Positions 43,340-53,779 of a stretch of 64,000 nt of DNA are shown one piece after another. Numbering within the stretch: position 1 is the first letter of the stretch; every line of letters starts with the position of its first letter. Position numbers and translations under genes: made by a program. The notes beneath the pieces are model-generated. The model saw only the letters and a program-made list of their open reading frames with translations. It was not told the origin of the DNA and ran no database searches. The stretch is from Ascaphus truei (Eukaryota > Chordata > Amphibia > Anura > Ascaphidae), in assembly GCA_036426205.1 (NCBI GenBank), contig CM071570.1, positions 138,958,754-139,022,753 on the forward strand, written 5' to 3'.

Positions 43340-45210
43340 CCCCTCGCGAGAGGACATACCAAGGTCCATGATGTCGAGGTCCCAGTCAAAAAACGAAAGG
43401 GGACACGACGGGGAAAAAAGAAACGGGTGGCTAAGTGGATCCTCTAAGAGGAAAAAATACTCATGAGTCCATCTTTGAATAATGTTATTAATATATCAGA
43501 TACTGCTTTAACATCCCAACAAATCTTACTTCTTAATAAGGGACTTAATTTTGCCCCTTATAAGAAGTTCGATCTTTTCAATACTGTTATAGATCTTCAG
43601 AAGTACACACACAAATTAGCCTTAAAAAAGATCTATACTAAACAAAATGATGATGAAATTGGGAAATTTGATACTTCTGTTGATACAGTTGCAGCTGGTT
43701 GTTCCTCAGATGCTTTTGCTGATGTTATCTTTTCCTTAGATATGGAGACACTTTTTCAGGAGAATAATACTGAACCTCTGGTCCCTATGACTGCTTCTTC
43801 TTTCTTTGGTCACACAGATTCAGGGTTGAGGAAGAAATCTATATTTGTACCCAGCGTATCCAGAGGTCCCTTTATTTCGGCCTTTGAGGCATTAGTAGAG
43901 AGAGATCTACGGATACTTGCTAGGGGGTATCATTTACAACATCTATATCTGATAATCTAACGGAAATTGAGAGAGCTAGTCTCAGGACTCTTATGGATGA
44001 TAAATCCATTGTGATAAAGAACGCAGATAAGCGGGGAGCAGTAGTTGTCCAATCTGCCACCCAATATCAAACTGAAGCTTTGCGACAACTGAGTGATTCC
44101 ACCTTTTATGTTACATTTAAAACAGATCCAACTGAAAAATTTAAACATGAGTTAGTTGAATTTTTAGAGTTTGGTAATATCCTATATGTTCTTACTACAA
44201 AAGAATATAATTTTTTGAATTGTCTACATCCTGTCGTGCCTGTGTTTCACCATCTCCCAAAGATACATAAAGTACTGGACCACCCTCCGGGGAGGCCCAT
44301 TGTGTCCAGTATTGCGTCTTTGGGGGATGGTGTCTCCAGGTACGTATATGGGTTTTTGCAGGTTCTGGTTCATTCCCTTCCTTCTTACATTCGCCACACC
44401 GCGGATCTATTGGTGTCCGTTGAAGGGATGAATTGGAAGCCCAGTTATCGCTGAGTCACCATTGACGTCACATCCTTATACACTATTATAGCACATGAGC
44501 ATGGTTTATTCGCTACTTCACATTTTTTGGACACTTCGACGTTATCACAGGCACAATGCACTTTCATCCAAGAATGCATCTCATTCTTGCTTACTCACAA
44601 TTATTTTTCATTTGGTTCACAATTTTATTTACAGGTTAAAGGCACAGCTATGGGGATTTCTTTTGCTCCTTCTTTTGCTAATCTTTTTATGGGTTTATGG
44701 GAATTAACTCACATTTATGGTAGTACTAATTCATTTCGTCATCACATTGTTTTGTACAAACGTTACATTGATGATCAGTCTTTTATTTGGGATGGTGACT
44801 ATCAATCTTTACACACTTTTTTTGATACACTTAATGTTAATGATGTTAATTTAGAATTCACGATGGATACTGATATGCACCATATTAATTTCTTAGATGT
44901 GACGTTCCATGTTGATCTGGATAATCAAATACAAACTAATGTTTTTAGGAAAGCTCATTCCAGAAATTCATTTTTGCATTCTCAAAGTAGCCACTCCAGA
45001 TCTCTCATCAATGGAATCCCCAAAGGGCAATTTCTCTATTACAAGAGACTTTGCTCAAATGATGAGTCATTTAAAATGCATGCTAGAGACCTTGGTGAGA
45101 AATTTGGTCAGCGTGGTTACAACAAACGAATTGTAGAGAAGGCCTTTGAGGAGGCAGATATCAAAGAAAGGAACGATTTGATTAATATACAATATTCTAA
45201 AAAAAAGTAG
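43340..45210 (+). pseudogene. Penelope-like reverse transcriptase, frameshifted
   Basis: Begins with a basic stretch (VKKRKGTRRGKKKR, about 43384-43425) like a nuclear localisation signal, then ISDTALTSQQILLLNKGLNF (RT N-terminal block) in the frame starting 43463. A frameshift near 43945 moves to the frame with KNADKRGAVVVQ. HHLPKIHK and PGRPIVSS follow at about 44249-44310. An in-frame TGA at 44452 sits just before TIDVTSLYTII (block A). Block B is KGTAMGISFAPSFANLFMG (44638-44694), block C is YKRYIDD with YIDD at 44764-44775, and block D ends INFLDV. The thumb closes at GEKFGQRGYNKRIVEKAFEE (about 45090-45150). An A(8) run before the stop at 45208 looks like a frameshift site. Catalytic aspartates are intact; two lesions inactivate it. 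Confidence 0.85.
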
Positions 45211-45393
45211 ATCTTCTGTAGCAAACAAAAGGGCTAAGACTAATGAACCACTGTTTATTACACAATATAATGGACAAGCGAATCAAATTCGTCAAATTGT
45301 TCAGAAACACTGGGGCATGTTACAATTAGATCCCCAATTGAAAACAGTTCTTACAAACGACCCAGAACACTGGGCTCCTTAATTTCCCCTAGC

Positions 45394-45945
45394 ATGTTCA
45401 GCTCTTCTACACAAGAACACATAAAAGGGATACCACAAGGGTTCCACAAATGTGGTCATTGTTCATTTTGTCAATATGTAAAACCTATTCACAGAATCAC
45501 TACTATTCCTTCTGGTTATAGTTATAAACTTACAACGTTTATGAATTGCCATACCAGCTATATCATTTATGTTCTAGTATGTGGATGTAATTTGAAATAT
45601 GTGGGGCGTACCATTAGGCCCCTAAAAAATAGAATAGCCGAACATGCTAGACTAATTAAGAAAAGTGACTCTGAACATCCGGTGCCCAGACACTTTTCCT
45701 CCTGTCCTAAAGGAGGAATTGAGAATTTTAGATTCTTTGGATTAGAACATATCCCTATGCCAAAGAGACGAGGTGATAGAGAGAACATTCTCAACCAGCG
45801 AGAAATGTTCTGGGTATTCCATTTGGATACCCTTCACCCTAGAGGGATGAATGTTGAGTGGGAACTCAAACACTTTGTTGGGGTAACCTCCATTCATCAG
45901 TTCTTATTAATAAATATTCTTTTTCAGCTATATTACATTACTTAA
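45394..45945 (+). CDS. Penelope-like GIY-YIG endonuclease domain
   Basis: 183-codon open frame in the same frame as the RT, separated from it by a short region read in another frame that holds the linker (EPLFITQYNGQ-IRQIVQKHWG). Order: FHKCGHCSFCQYV cysteine cluster, then TSYIIYVLVCGCNLKYVGRT with R-LKNRIAEH (GIY-YIG core; the usual GIY and YIG appear here as IIY and YVG), VPRHF, and RRGDRENILNQREMFWVFHL followed by DTLHPRGMN, where the conserved glutamate lies. The nuclease nicks target DNA for priming. The last about 30 residues (IHQFLLINILFQL) are non-conserved read-through. It is intact as a domain but lacks its RT partner in frame. Confidence 0.8.
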   Translation: MFSSSTQEHIKGIPQGFHKCGHCSFCQYVKPIHRITTIPSGYSYKLTTFMNCHTSYIIYVLVCGCNLKYVGRTIRPLKNRIAEHARLIKKSDSEHPVPRHFSSCPKGGIENFRFFGLEHIPMPKRRGDRENILNQREMFWVFHLDTLHPRGMNVEWELKHFVGVTSIHQFLLINILFQLYYIT

Positions 45946-46379
45946 CTGTTATTTTTTCATTTTTATTTTTTCATTTCAAGATTAATGTTCCCTCTCCCCT
46001 CTCTTCTTCCCCCCCTCAACCCCCTCTCCCCCTCCCTCCCCCGTCCCCTTCCCCCTTTCTTTCTCTAACCCCTTCCCCCCTCCCCCTCCCTTCAGGATTC
46101 AGAAGGACAATCGTGAGTACTTTTGGCAAACTTTTAGTGCTATCAAGATTAGCCATTTGCCTACACTTGACATCATTTGTTCATACAATCACCATTAGTG
46201 GATGGGAGAGGGAGTCATATACTATTTACATGGACATATACATCATTGTTATTTTTTTCACGGATCTTCAAACTTCAAACAGGCACTGAACTATTTATTT
46301 TCATTGAGCATCGATACTTTCTCAGTGCTGACATCAGCCCTGAGTAAAAATCTCTCTTGGACTTTTAGAAAGTTCTTTG

Positions 46380-47015
46380 TCTAGAGCAGGGTGCGTGTCC
46401 TCATCACACTGATGCAGGGCTATATTATTAACCATAATTATGGGTAGTGCTTAATTCAAATGAAATCTACGTTGAGAAACGTCTTTGTGTCAGACTCGCC
46501 TTCCTTCAATTGTCATTTTTTTTTTAGGTTGACTTTAGGATTCCAAATAAGAATTTCTCAAAAGCAGTGCATGGAAATTCCTCTACTGCCACCTGGCTGT
46601 CCTGAACAAATATAGAGCAGAAATGCCACTGCAGTCACAAATGTACCAAATCTGGGGTAAAACACTGCACCACATGCCAGTGAAAATATCCTATTAATTC
46701 CTTGTGAATCTTTAATGCATAGGGAGAGATGATTCATGGAAAGTTTAGAGCAAAATGTATACAAATGGAGAAATATCCCCAAAAAGTTACATAGTGTCTG
46801 TTTATCATAGTGCTTTGCTCACCTTTTGTGGTGTGTGCGTCAGCTTGCAATTTTGGGGGTATCAGTAGGTGGAGTTACATAATATATGTAACCAGGACAG
46901 CCAACAGATTTCCTGGGGCCAAGGACTAGAGTTTCCACTTGGGTCCCGTCTGTCTGCAGCCTTGCAAACCCCCGTCTTTATCTTACACACTTCCGCGCTC
47001 TCTCACCCTCTCCCT
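46380..47015. other. Unassigned DNA
   Basis: After the terminal repeat the sequence departs from the other Penelope-like copy. CTACGTTGAGAAACGTC at about 46470 is a small hairpin without the rest of a hammerhead core. Nothing else recognised. Confidence 0.4.
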
Positions 47016-47019
47016 GTTT

Positions 47020-47122
47020 TCATACCCCCCATGTATTTCTCTCCCCCCTCTGTTTCTCACTCCCTCTAGAAGTATAGAAAGGGAGTGAGAAACGAGGGGG
47101 GGAGAGAATACATGGGGGGTAT
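47020..47122. repeat. Palindrome at the left edge of a duplicated segment
   Basis: CATACCCCCCATGTATTTCT with the following TCTCACTCCCTCT is mirrored by AGGGAGTGAGAAACGAGGGG and AATACATGGGGGGTATG. Spacer about 12 bp, arms about 45 bp. Confidence 0.75.
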
Positions 47123-47746
47123 GCTTGTCACGGATACTTATGACAAGATATAATTTACCCAAAAAATACCTGGGTTGAACTGAACACCGACTAGATATGA
47201 TAAATATAATTATTCCTTGAAAAAGGTGAACAACAGACACGAATTATACAAATCAGAACAATATTAGACACTTACTTAAGATGGTGAATGAAACAGTCAG
47301 AAATCTGGACTGGCAGTTCATACAAGATCTTGAAAATCACAAAGACAATTGAGTAAGGGGCTGAGCCTGGTTTATATACCATCCTAGCTCTTACTCTTAA
47401 CCTTAAGTGCCTACTGGCTAGTGGAGTCGTTTGAAGTAGATTCTTCTTCCCCTGCAAGTGTTGAACTATGCACTTAAAAACCACCCGTTTGTTCTTGGCC
47501 CTAGTGTAAACAATCCGGGCGGTTAACCTTTGATCAGAGGCTTATGCAAACCATCTGTCTGCCCCCCTGACCTAATTGCAATAGCAGATGGGTCTGCGTT
47601 TTCCTATCAGATCCAAAATACCATTCATAGTTTAATATCTTCACATATTAATAGGTTCCGTTCTGATGGACCCAGTAGGTCGAAACCGGCCAGTATTTTA
47701 TGCCGACACGTGACTCTACATAGTGGCCAAATTTCAGCTCGATTCT
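47085..47746 (+). repeat. Direct repeat A, copy 1
   Basis: About 660 bp repeated at 49585-50215. Blocks include GCTTGTCACGG, CTGGGTTGAACTGAACAC, CTGGACTGGCAGTTCATAC, GGCTGAGCCTGGTTTATATA and GTCGAAACCGGCCAGTATTT. The minus strand has GGTATATAAACC. It may be an LTR or a Penelope terminal repeat: the end carries a hammerhead-like core. No target duplication could be assigned, so it is left as a repeat. Confidence 0.8.
47663..47692 (+). ncRNA. Hammerhead-ribozyme-like core in repeat A
   Basis: CTGATG, a 4-bp stem GACC/GGTC with loop CAGTA, GAAA, then CCGGCC. Relative to the consensus the A after CTGATG is missing and the base before the cleavage site is C instead of T. The second copy of repeat A keeps the same core at 50142-50167. 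Probably an inactive derivative. Confidence 0.4.
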
Positions 47747-49570
47747 TTGGAGAAGTTGTCCCTGACGCGGAGTGCATTTCAGGCCCTTTCGCACAATTTG
47801 ATAATACATTCTTACGATATATTAGTATAGTGTATACATTATTACACATCCGTGCTTTATTCTTTGGATCCTTGGTACTCATATATATTGTCCTGGGACC
47901 CCTTTCTTTTCTCTCTACACACTTCTCTAGGTGACCTATCACATTTTTGGGTTTAAATCAACCTCTATTGCTGACGACACACAAATTTACCTTTCAACCC
48001 CTGACCTACAACCTGATATACGACCCAAAGTTTCTGAATGCTCTGGAATATCATCCTGGATGGCCATCCGCCGACTGAAACTTACAATGGCAAAACAGAG
48101 CTCCTTATACTACCTCCCAAACCTGGCCCTACTACATCCTTCCACATTGCTATTGGAAATACGATCATTCACCCAGTAGCCAAGCACGCTGCCTAGGGGT
48201 CACACTTGATCTCTCTCTCATTCTCCTCTATATTCAAAAACGTTTCTAAAAATTGTCGCTTTTCCTCCGCAAATATCAAAGATACGCCTTTCCTCGTTAC
48301 TCAACTGACTAAAACTCTGACTCAGGCCCTCATTCTCTCACGTCTCCGATTACTGCAATCCTGCTGTCCGGCCTTCCTACCTCTCACCTGTCTCCCCTAC
48401 AATCTATCCTAAACATTGCTGCCAGAATCACTCAAACTTTTCCTAAATCGTCTCAGCGTCTCCCCTGCTGAAACCCTCTCATGGCTTCCGATTAAATCGC
48501 GTATCACACACTCAATTCTACTGCTCACTTTTAAAGCTTTACATTCTTCTGCCCTCATTACATCTCAGCCCTAATTTCTCGCTATGCACCATCACGACTC
48601 TTGCGTTCTTCTCAAGGATGTCTTTTTCTACCCCTGTATCTAAAGCTCTCTCCCGCCTTAAACCTTTCTCACTTTCGCCCCACACCTCTGGAATGCTTTC
48701 CCCTCAATACCGACTAGCCCCCTCGCTATCCACCCTTAAGACACATCTGCTTAAAGAAGCATATGGTAGCACTGGATAATCATGGACCATGACACAAAGC
48801 TTGGCCTCTGCAGACGCACTACTAGTATTCCCTCCTACTGCTCTGTATGTTCTCCCTACCACCAATTAGATTGTAAGCTCCTCGGAGGGCCTCTTCTTAA
48901 TGTCTTTTACAGTATGTCTGAAGCACTTTATCCCATGAGTGGTTATTTATATTTGTTTTATATGACATGTTTATCATAGCAGCGCTATGTACATTTTATG
49001 GCGCTTAAAAATAAAGACATACATACATACAACATTACTTACATTTATGTATAACTCAGTTTCACTTTTTTTTGTTTGTTATTTAGTACTGGTACACTTG
49101 CATTAAACACAAGAGAGAGAAGAAAGGAGAAAAGAGAAGGTAAGGAAAGGAGCAGGCACTCACAGTGCGGTGCCGGAGTTGGCCTGTTTGTTGATGTGGG
49201 TGGTATGTGGGGGGGGCTGTGTGGGTATTAGGGGGGAGGGATTGTGTGGGTTTGTGGGGTGTGGGGTTGGGTAGGTCATTGTGGGGGAAGATTATGTGGG
49301 ATGTGGGGGGTTAGGGGTGTGTGTGTATGTGTGTGTGGAGGGGGGGGGTGGGATTGTGTGTAGGGTGGGGGATTGGTGTTGGAGGGTGGGTTGAGGGGGG
49401 TGCGAGGTGGGTGGGTTGGTGTGGGGGGGGGATGGGTTGGGGCTGTTTGGGGGGGTGTAGGGGGGGCTTGGGTTTGGGTTGGTGTGACGAGAGGGGGGGG
49501 TCTGGGTGTGGGGGGCCTTGTGTGGGTAGTGACGGGGGAGAGGGAGGAGGTTGGTTGATGTGGTTAGGGG
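47746..49570 (+). repeat. Left arm of a large inverted repeat
   Basis: The reverse complement of 51690-53485 over about 1.8 kb. It runs through sequence upstream of an L2 fragment, the L2 itself, the AAGGAAAGGAGCAGGCACTC block and a GT-rich tract. This arm has many small indels. Confidence 0.8.
47885..49035 (+). pseudogene. L2 LINE 3' end, damaged copy
   Basis: Same L2 fragment as 52130-53340 on the other strand, broken by numerous one- and two-base deletions. Across frames it keeps the GCTGACGACACACAAATTTA (ADDTQIY) block, the TGGATGGCCATCCGCCGACT block, [10 protein letters not shown] and the final LWN-LP-like block. It is followed by AGATTGTAAGCTCCTCGGAG, the L2 3' untranslated region, and AAAATAAAGACATACATACA, its tail. 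Truncated at the 5' side before the RT palm. Confidence 0.8.
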
Positions 49571-49580
49571 GGAAGAGGTA
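49190..49580 (+). repeat. GT-rich tract
   Basis: GTGTGGGTATTAGGGGGGAG-type sequence, the mirror of the C/A-rich tract at 51690-51965. The open frames rich in G, V and W across it are compositional. Confidence 0.85.
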
Positions 49581-49584
49581 GGGG

Positions 49585-50215
49585 GTGGAACGACGGGGGG
49601 AGAGAATATATGGGGGGTATGCTTGTCACGGTAACTTATGACAAGATATATTACACCAAAAATACCTGGGTTGAACTGAACACGATAGATATGATAAAAT
49701 ATAATTTATTCTGAAAAAGGTGAACACACGGCTATAAAAGAACAGACAACATATAGCACTTATAAGATGGAATGAGAACAGTCAGAAATCTGGACTGGCA
49801 GTTCATACCAAATCTTGAAATCACAAAGACAATTGAGTAAGGGCTGAGCCTGGTTTATATACCATCCTAGCTCTTACTCTAACCTTAAGGTGCCTAACTG
49901 GCTAGTGGAGTCGTTTGAAGTAGATTCTTCTTCCCCTGCAAGTGTGAACTATGACACTTAAAAACCACCCGTTTGTTTTGGCCCTAGTGTAAACAATCCG
50001 GGCGGTTAACTTTGATCAGAGGCTTATGCTAAACCATATGTCTGCCCCCTCGACCTAATTGCATAGCAGATGGGCTCTGCGTTTTCCTATCAGATCCAAA
50101 ATACCATTCATAGTTTAATTCTTCACATATTAAGGTTCGTTCTGATGGACCAGTAGGTCGAAACCGGCCAGTATTTTATGCCGACAAGTGATACATAGTG
50201 GCCAAATTTCAGCTC
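49585..50215 (+). repeat. Direct repeat A, copy 2
   Basis: Second copy of 47085-47746, with small indels. Similarity stops at AAATTTCAGCTC; from there copy 1 continues into the inverted-repeat arm while copy 2 continues into unrelated sequence. Confidence 0.8.
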
Positions 50216-51374
50216 TCTGCGGACCCCCAGAAACCGGAGTACATACAAATGCACTTAAAAAACTTTTTTAAAATACAGGATTCGTCCCTTTAAAAATAAA
50301 TCTCTGCTTTTCTACTTTTCCCCATTGAATCAACGGGTTCGCCGCCATAGCATTGAATGGTGGGCTCTGCCGTTGCCGTCAATGGGGTTCCCCGCCCATA
50401 GACTTTCAATGGAGGCGCTGCCATTGAGTCTTTGGAAAAACCAAAAATCTATACACTTTGCCACACACTCGATCTGGTTGATCGGAGAGGGCTGGGAATG
50501 GCATGCATTAATGCCGGGACCTTGGCTACATGGCACCCAAATCCATCTCTGGTCATTCCCAGAACCAGAGATATGGAATTACATTTTCACCATTTCGCAC
50601 TTAGCCGTTTTCACGCCCACGGGCTTTTCCCATTGGAATCAATGGCCGGGCCCGCCATAGGCAATGCATGGCGCAAGCCGCCTTTGGATTAATGGGGCCT
50701 CCGCTCCGCCATTATGTCAATGGCGCGACCCTTTTTCTCGCTCATTCCCGGACCCGGTGTGGGTCCGTGTGTGGGGGTTCCTAGGGGCTAGGGCAAGAAG
50801 AATTTTATTCCCAGATGCCCTAGAACCTAAGATTCCCACGCCAATTGTCATTGAACTTGACTAGTGATTAAGCTCTTTTCAAGACATAGTATCCGCTTTG
50901 CGGTCTGCGGTTTGGATGGCTGCCAACCTGTTCCTGAAGAGCGGCGTCGAGAATCCTCATTGAAGTCAATGGCCCCATTGACTTACAAGGTGAAACCGCC
51001 GCTCTCCTCTCGACACCACTGCTGTCGAAAACCGCTACTTTGCCATTAGAACGCTCTGGAGATCAAGTGCAGAGTGAGTGATGGAGGCTGCAAAATGGAG
51101 CCTGAAAAGGGAAATGGGGAAAGACAAAGGGCTATAATCACTGAATTAACATAACCCCTCCCTCTCGCATCAACCTAGTGTAGTGTTGGTGCAAACACTA
51201 GATGAGACAATACATTATACAGGGGAAAAAACAGTGGATTCTGAAGCAAGATAAAAATATATTACTGGACCCTAGTCCAGTTAACCCCTTGTTCCCAGTG
51301 AGAGCAGGGGGTGGCCCAAATGGGGTGTACCCCTAAATCCCGGGCCAACCCCCCTCTCCCATGACAGGTATTGA
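50216..51374. other. Unassigned DNA rich in CCATTGA/TCAATGG words
   Basis: Many short inverted CCATTGAATC, TTCAATGG and GTCAATGGCGCG motifs, producing small hairpins. Open frames of 60-110 codons are present on both strands but have no domain. 51100-51374 has nothing recognised. Confidence 0.4.
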
Positions 51375-51695
51375 AGTGTAGAAGGGGGGAGATTGAGGTA
51401 GTGGGATGAGTGATACAGGAGGGGGTCATTGAGTGTTAGAGGAAGGGGCAGGGCATAAGTGATAGAGGAGTGGAAAGGGGAGAGAGGTGAAGGAGGTGAG
51501 TTAGATGTAGGTATAGGGGAAGAAGGTCTCTACCTCTTTCTCCCCCTATACCTACATCTAACTCAACCTCCTTCCCCTCTCTCCCTCTATCTGTACTCCT
51601 CTATCACTTAATGCCCCCCTTCCTTTAACACTCAATGACCCCCCCTCCTGTCACACTCAATCCCACTACCTCAATCTCCCCCCTTCTTACACCCC
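51375..51695. repeat. Palindrome with about 145-bp arms
   Basis: AGATTGAGGTAGTGGGATGA through GTTAGATGTAGGTATAGGGG is mirrored from 51541 (CCCCTATACCTACATCTAAC) to about 51689 (CTACCTCAATCTCCCCCCTT). The spacer is about 20 bp around 51530; the left arm has several indels. Confidence 0.8.
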
Positions 51696-53485
51696 AATAC
51701 CATTCCCCTCAATCCCCCCTCCTCACACTCAATCCCACTCCACCTCTTCACACTCTCCCTCAATCCCACCTTCCTAACACTCAATCCCCCCCCACACACA
51801 ATTCCCCCCTCCACACACACATACACACACAATCTCCTTAATCTTCCCCCACAATACCCACATAATCTTCCCCCACAATACCTACCCAATCCCTCCCCCC
51901 ACAATACCCACACAATCCCTCCCCCATAATACCCACACAAGCCCTCCCCCACAATACCCACACAATCAAGACAGGCCCAACTTCCGGCACCGACTGTGAG
52001 TGCCTGCTCCTTTCCTTACCTTCTCTTTTCTCCTTTCTTTCTCTCTCTTGTGTATTAATGCAAGTGTATACAGTACTAAATAACAAAACAAAAAAATAGT
52101 GAAAACTGATGTGATACAATAAATGTAAGTATATGTATGTATGTATGTATGTCTTTATTTGTATAGCGCCATAAAATGTACATAGCGCTTCATAGTAGTA
52201 ATACATGTCATATAAATAACAAATATAAATAACACATCATGGGAATAAGTGCTTCAGACATACTGTAAAAGTAACATTAAGGAAGGAGTCCCTGCTCCGA
52301 GGAGCTTACAATCTAATTGGTAGGTAGGGAGAACATACAGAGACAGTAGGAGGGAATACTAGTAAGTGCGTCTGCAGGAGGCCAAGCTTTGTGTCATGTG
52401 TCCATGATTATCCAGTGCTACTCATATGCTTCTTTAAGCAGATGTGTCTTAAAGGTGGATAGCGAGGGGGCTAGTCGGGTATTGAGGGGAAGAGCATTCC
52501 AGAGGTGTGGGGCAGAAAGTGAGAAAGGTTTAAGGCGGGAGAGAGCTTTAGATACAAAGGGGGTAGAAAGAAGACATCCTTGAGAAGAACGCAAGAGTCG
52601 TGATGGTGCATAGCGAGAAATTAGGGCTGAGATGTAATGAGGGGCAGAAGAATGTAAAGCTTTAAAAGTGAGCAGTAGAATTGAGTGTGTGATACGCGAT
52701 TTAATCGGAAGCCAGGAGAGGGATTTCAGCAGGGGAGACGCTGAGACAGATTTAGGAAAGAGTTGAGTGATTCTGGCAGCAGTGTTTAGGATAGATTGTA
52801 GGGGAGACAGGTGAGAGGTAGGAAGGCCGGACAGCAGGAGGTTGCAGTAATCGAGACGTGAGAGAATGAGGGCCTGAGTCAGAGTTTTAGCAGTTGAGTA
52901 ACAGAGGAAAGGGCGTATCTTTGTGATATTGCGGAGGAAAAAGCGACAAGTTTTAGAAACGTTTTGAATATGAGAGGAGAATGAGAGAGAGGAATCAAGT
53001 GTGACCCCTAGGCAGCGTGCTTGGGCTACTGGGTGAATGATCGTATTTCCAATAGCAATGTGGAAGGATGTAGTAGGGCCAGGTTTGGGAGGTAGTATAA
53101 GGAGCTCTGTTTTTGCCATGTTAAGTTTCAGTCGGCGGATGGCCATCCAGGATGATATTCCAGAGAGGCATTCAGAAACTTTGGTCTGTATAGCAGGTGT
53201 AAGGTCAGGGGTTGAAAGGTAAATTTGTGTGTCGTCAGCATAGAGGTGATATTTAAACCCAAAAGATGTGATTAGGTCACCTAGAGAGAGTGTGTAGAGA
53301 GAAAAGAGAAGGGGTCCCAGGACAGAGTATATAAGTGAGTACCAAGGATCCAAATGAATAAAGCACGGATGTGTAATAATGTATACACCTATACATATAG
53401 ATCGAATAGAAGTATATATCAAAATTGTGCGAAAGGGCCTGAAATGCACTCCGGCGTCAGGGACAACTTCTCCAAAGAATCGAGG
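51690..53485 (-). repeat. Right arm of a large inverted repeat
   Basis: The mirror of 47746-49570; this arm keeps a long open L2 frame and has far fewer indels. Confidence 0.8.
52130..53340 (-). pseudogene. L2 LINE 3' end with open reverse transcriptase frame
   Basis: Minus-strand open frame 53614-52418 (398 codons). The first 95 codons are flanking DNA read through. L2 similarity starts at [17 protein letters not shown] (RT block B' region), then [14 protein letters not shown] (block C, catalytic YADD at about residues 125-128), [52 protein letters not shown] and the terminal [19 protein letters not shown] and LWNALPL blocks, ending HLLKEAYE. A 3' untranslated region (TTGTAAGCTCCTCGGAGCAG on that strand) and a CATA repeat tail at 52130-52155 complete it. 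The endonuclease and the first half of the RT are missing, as is usual for 5'-truncated LINE copies, so it is dead although open. Confidence 0.85.
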
Positions 53486-53779
53486 AAGATTATAAAAAAC
53501 AAAAACGAAAGTGCACGCTCCATAGTGTAATAAGGTAAAAAATATATGGATTTTAATTAAAAAAAAAACATTAAATGAATGCTCACTCACATGATGCATG
53601 ATAAAAACTTGCATTGGATATGAAACAGATAATGGTTACCGGACACCGGCACAGGTACTGTAGCTACAGGCAGCAGCGTGGTGCAGGAATAGAGAACGTC
53701 TCTGATGCTGTAAGTGCAGCTGTGGTGTGGGGCAGAAATCAGGGACGTCTCAGGTGCTGCAAGCACGGATTCCAATGTA

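Larger units (their letters stand above)
42850..46375 (+). mobile_element. Penelope-like element 5, most complete copy
   Basis: Order: ORF1 domain, basic linker, reverse transcriptase, thumb/linker, GIY-YIG endonuclease, C/T-rich tract (45990-46095), then the terminal repeat segment 46196-46375 that recurs 5' of ORF1 in the minus copy at 37.0-37.2 kb. The 5' end is cut about nine codons into ORF1 by the junction with the tandem copy. At least two frameshifts and one in-frame stop make it non-autonomous as assembled. Confidence 0.85.

Noticed and set aside
46464..46490. GAGAAACGTC behind the Penelope-like element as a hammerhead core
   Set aside because: Only a small ACG/CGT hairpin; no CTGANGA box and no stem II.
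49321..49581. Glycine/tryptophan-rich open frames
   Set aside because: Compositional result of a GT-rich tract; they mirror a C/A-rich tract on the other arm.
47127..49626. Repeat A copies as the two LTRs of one retroelement
   Set aside because: Similarity extends about 40 bp upstream of the TGTCACGG start in both copies, the intervening DNA is an L2 fragment, and no target duplication is found.
50325..50692. Overlapping open frames of 86-111 codons with M, W and H content
   Set aside because: No domain; they lie in DNA full of short inverted CCATTGA/TCAATGG words and overlap in several frames.
52418..53614. Whole 398-codon frame as an intact gene
   Set aside because: The first 95 codons are flanking DNA and the rest is a 5'-truncated L2 reverse transcriptase end.
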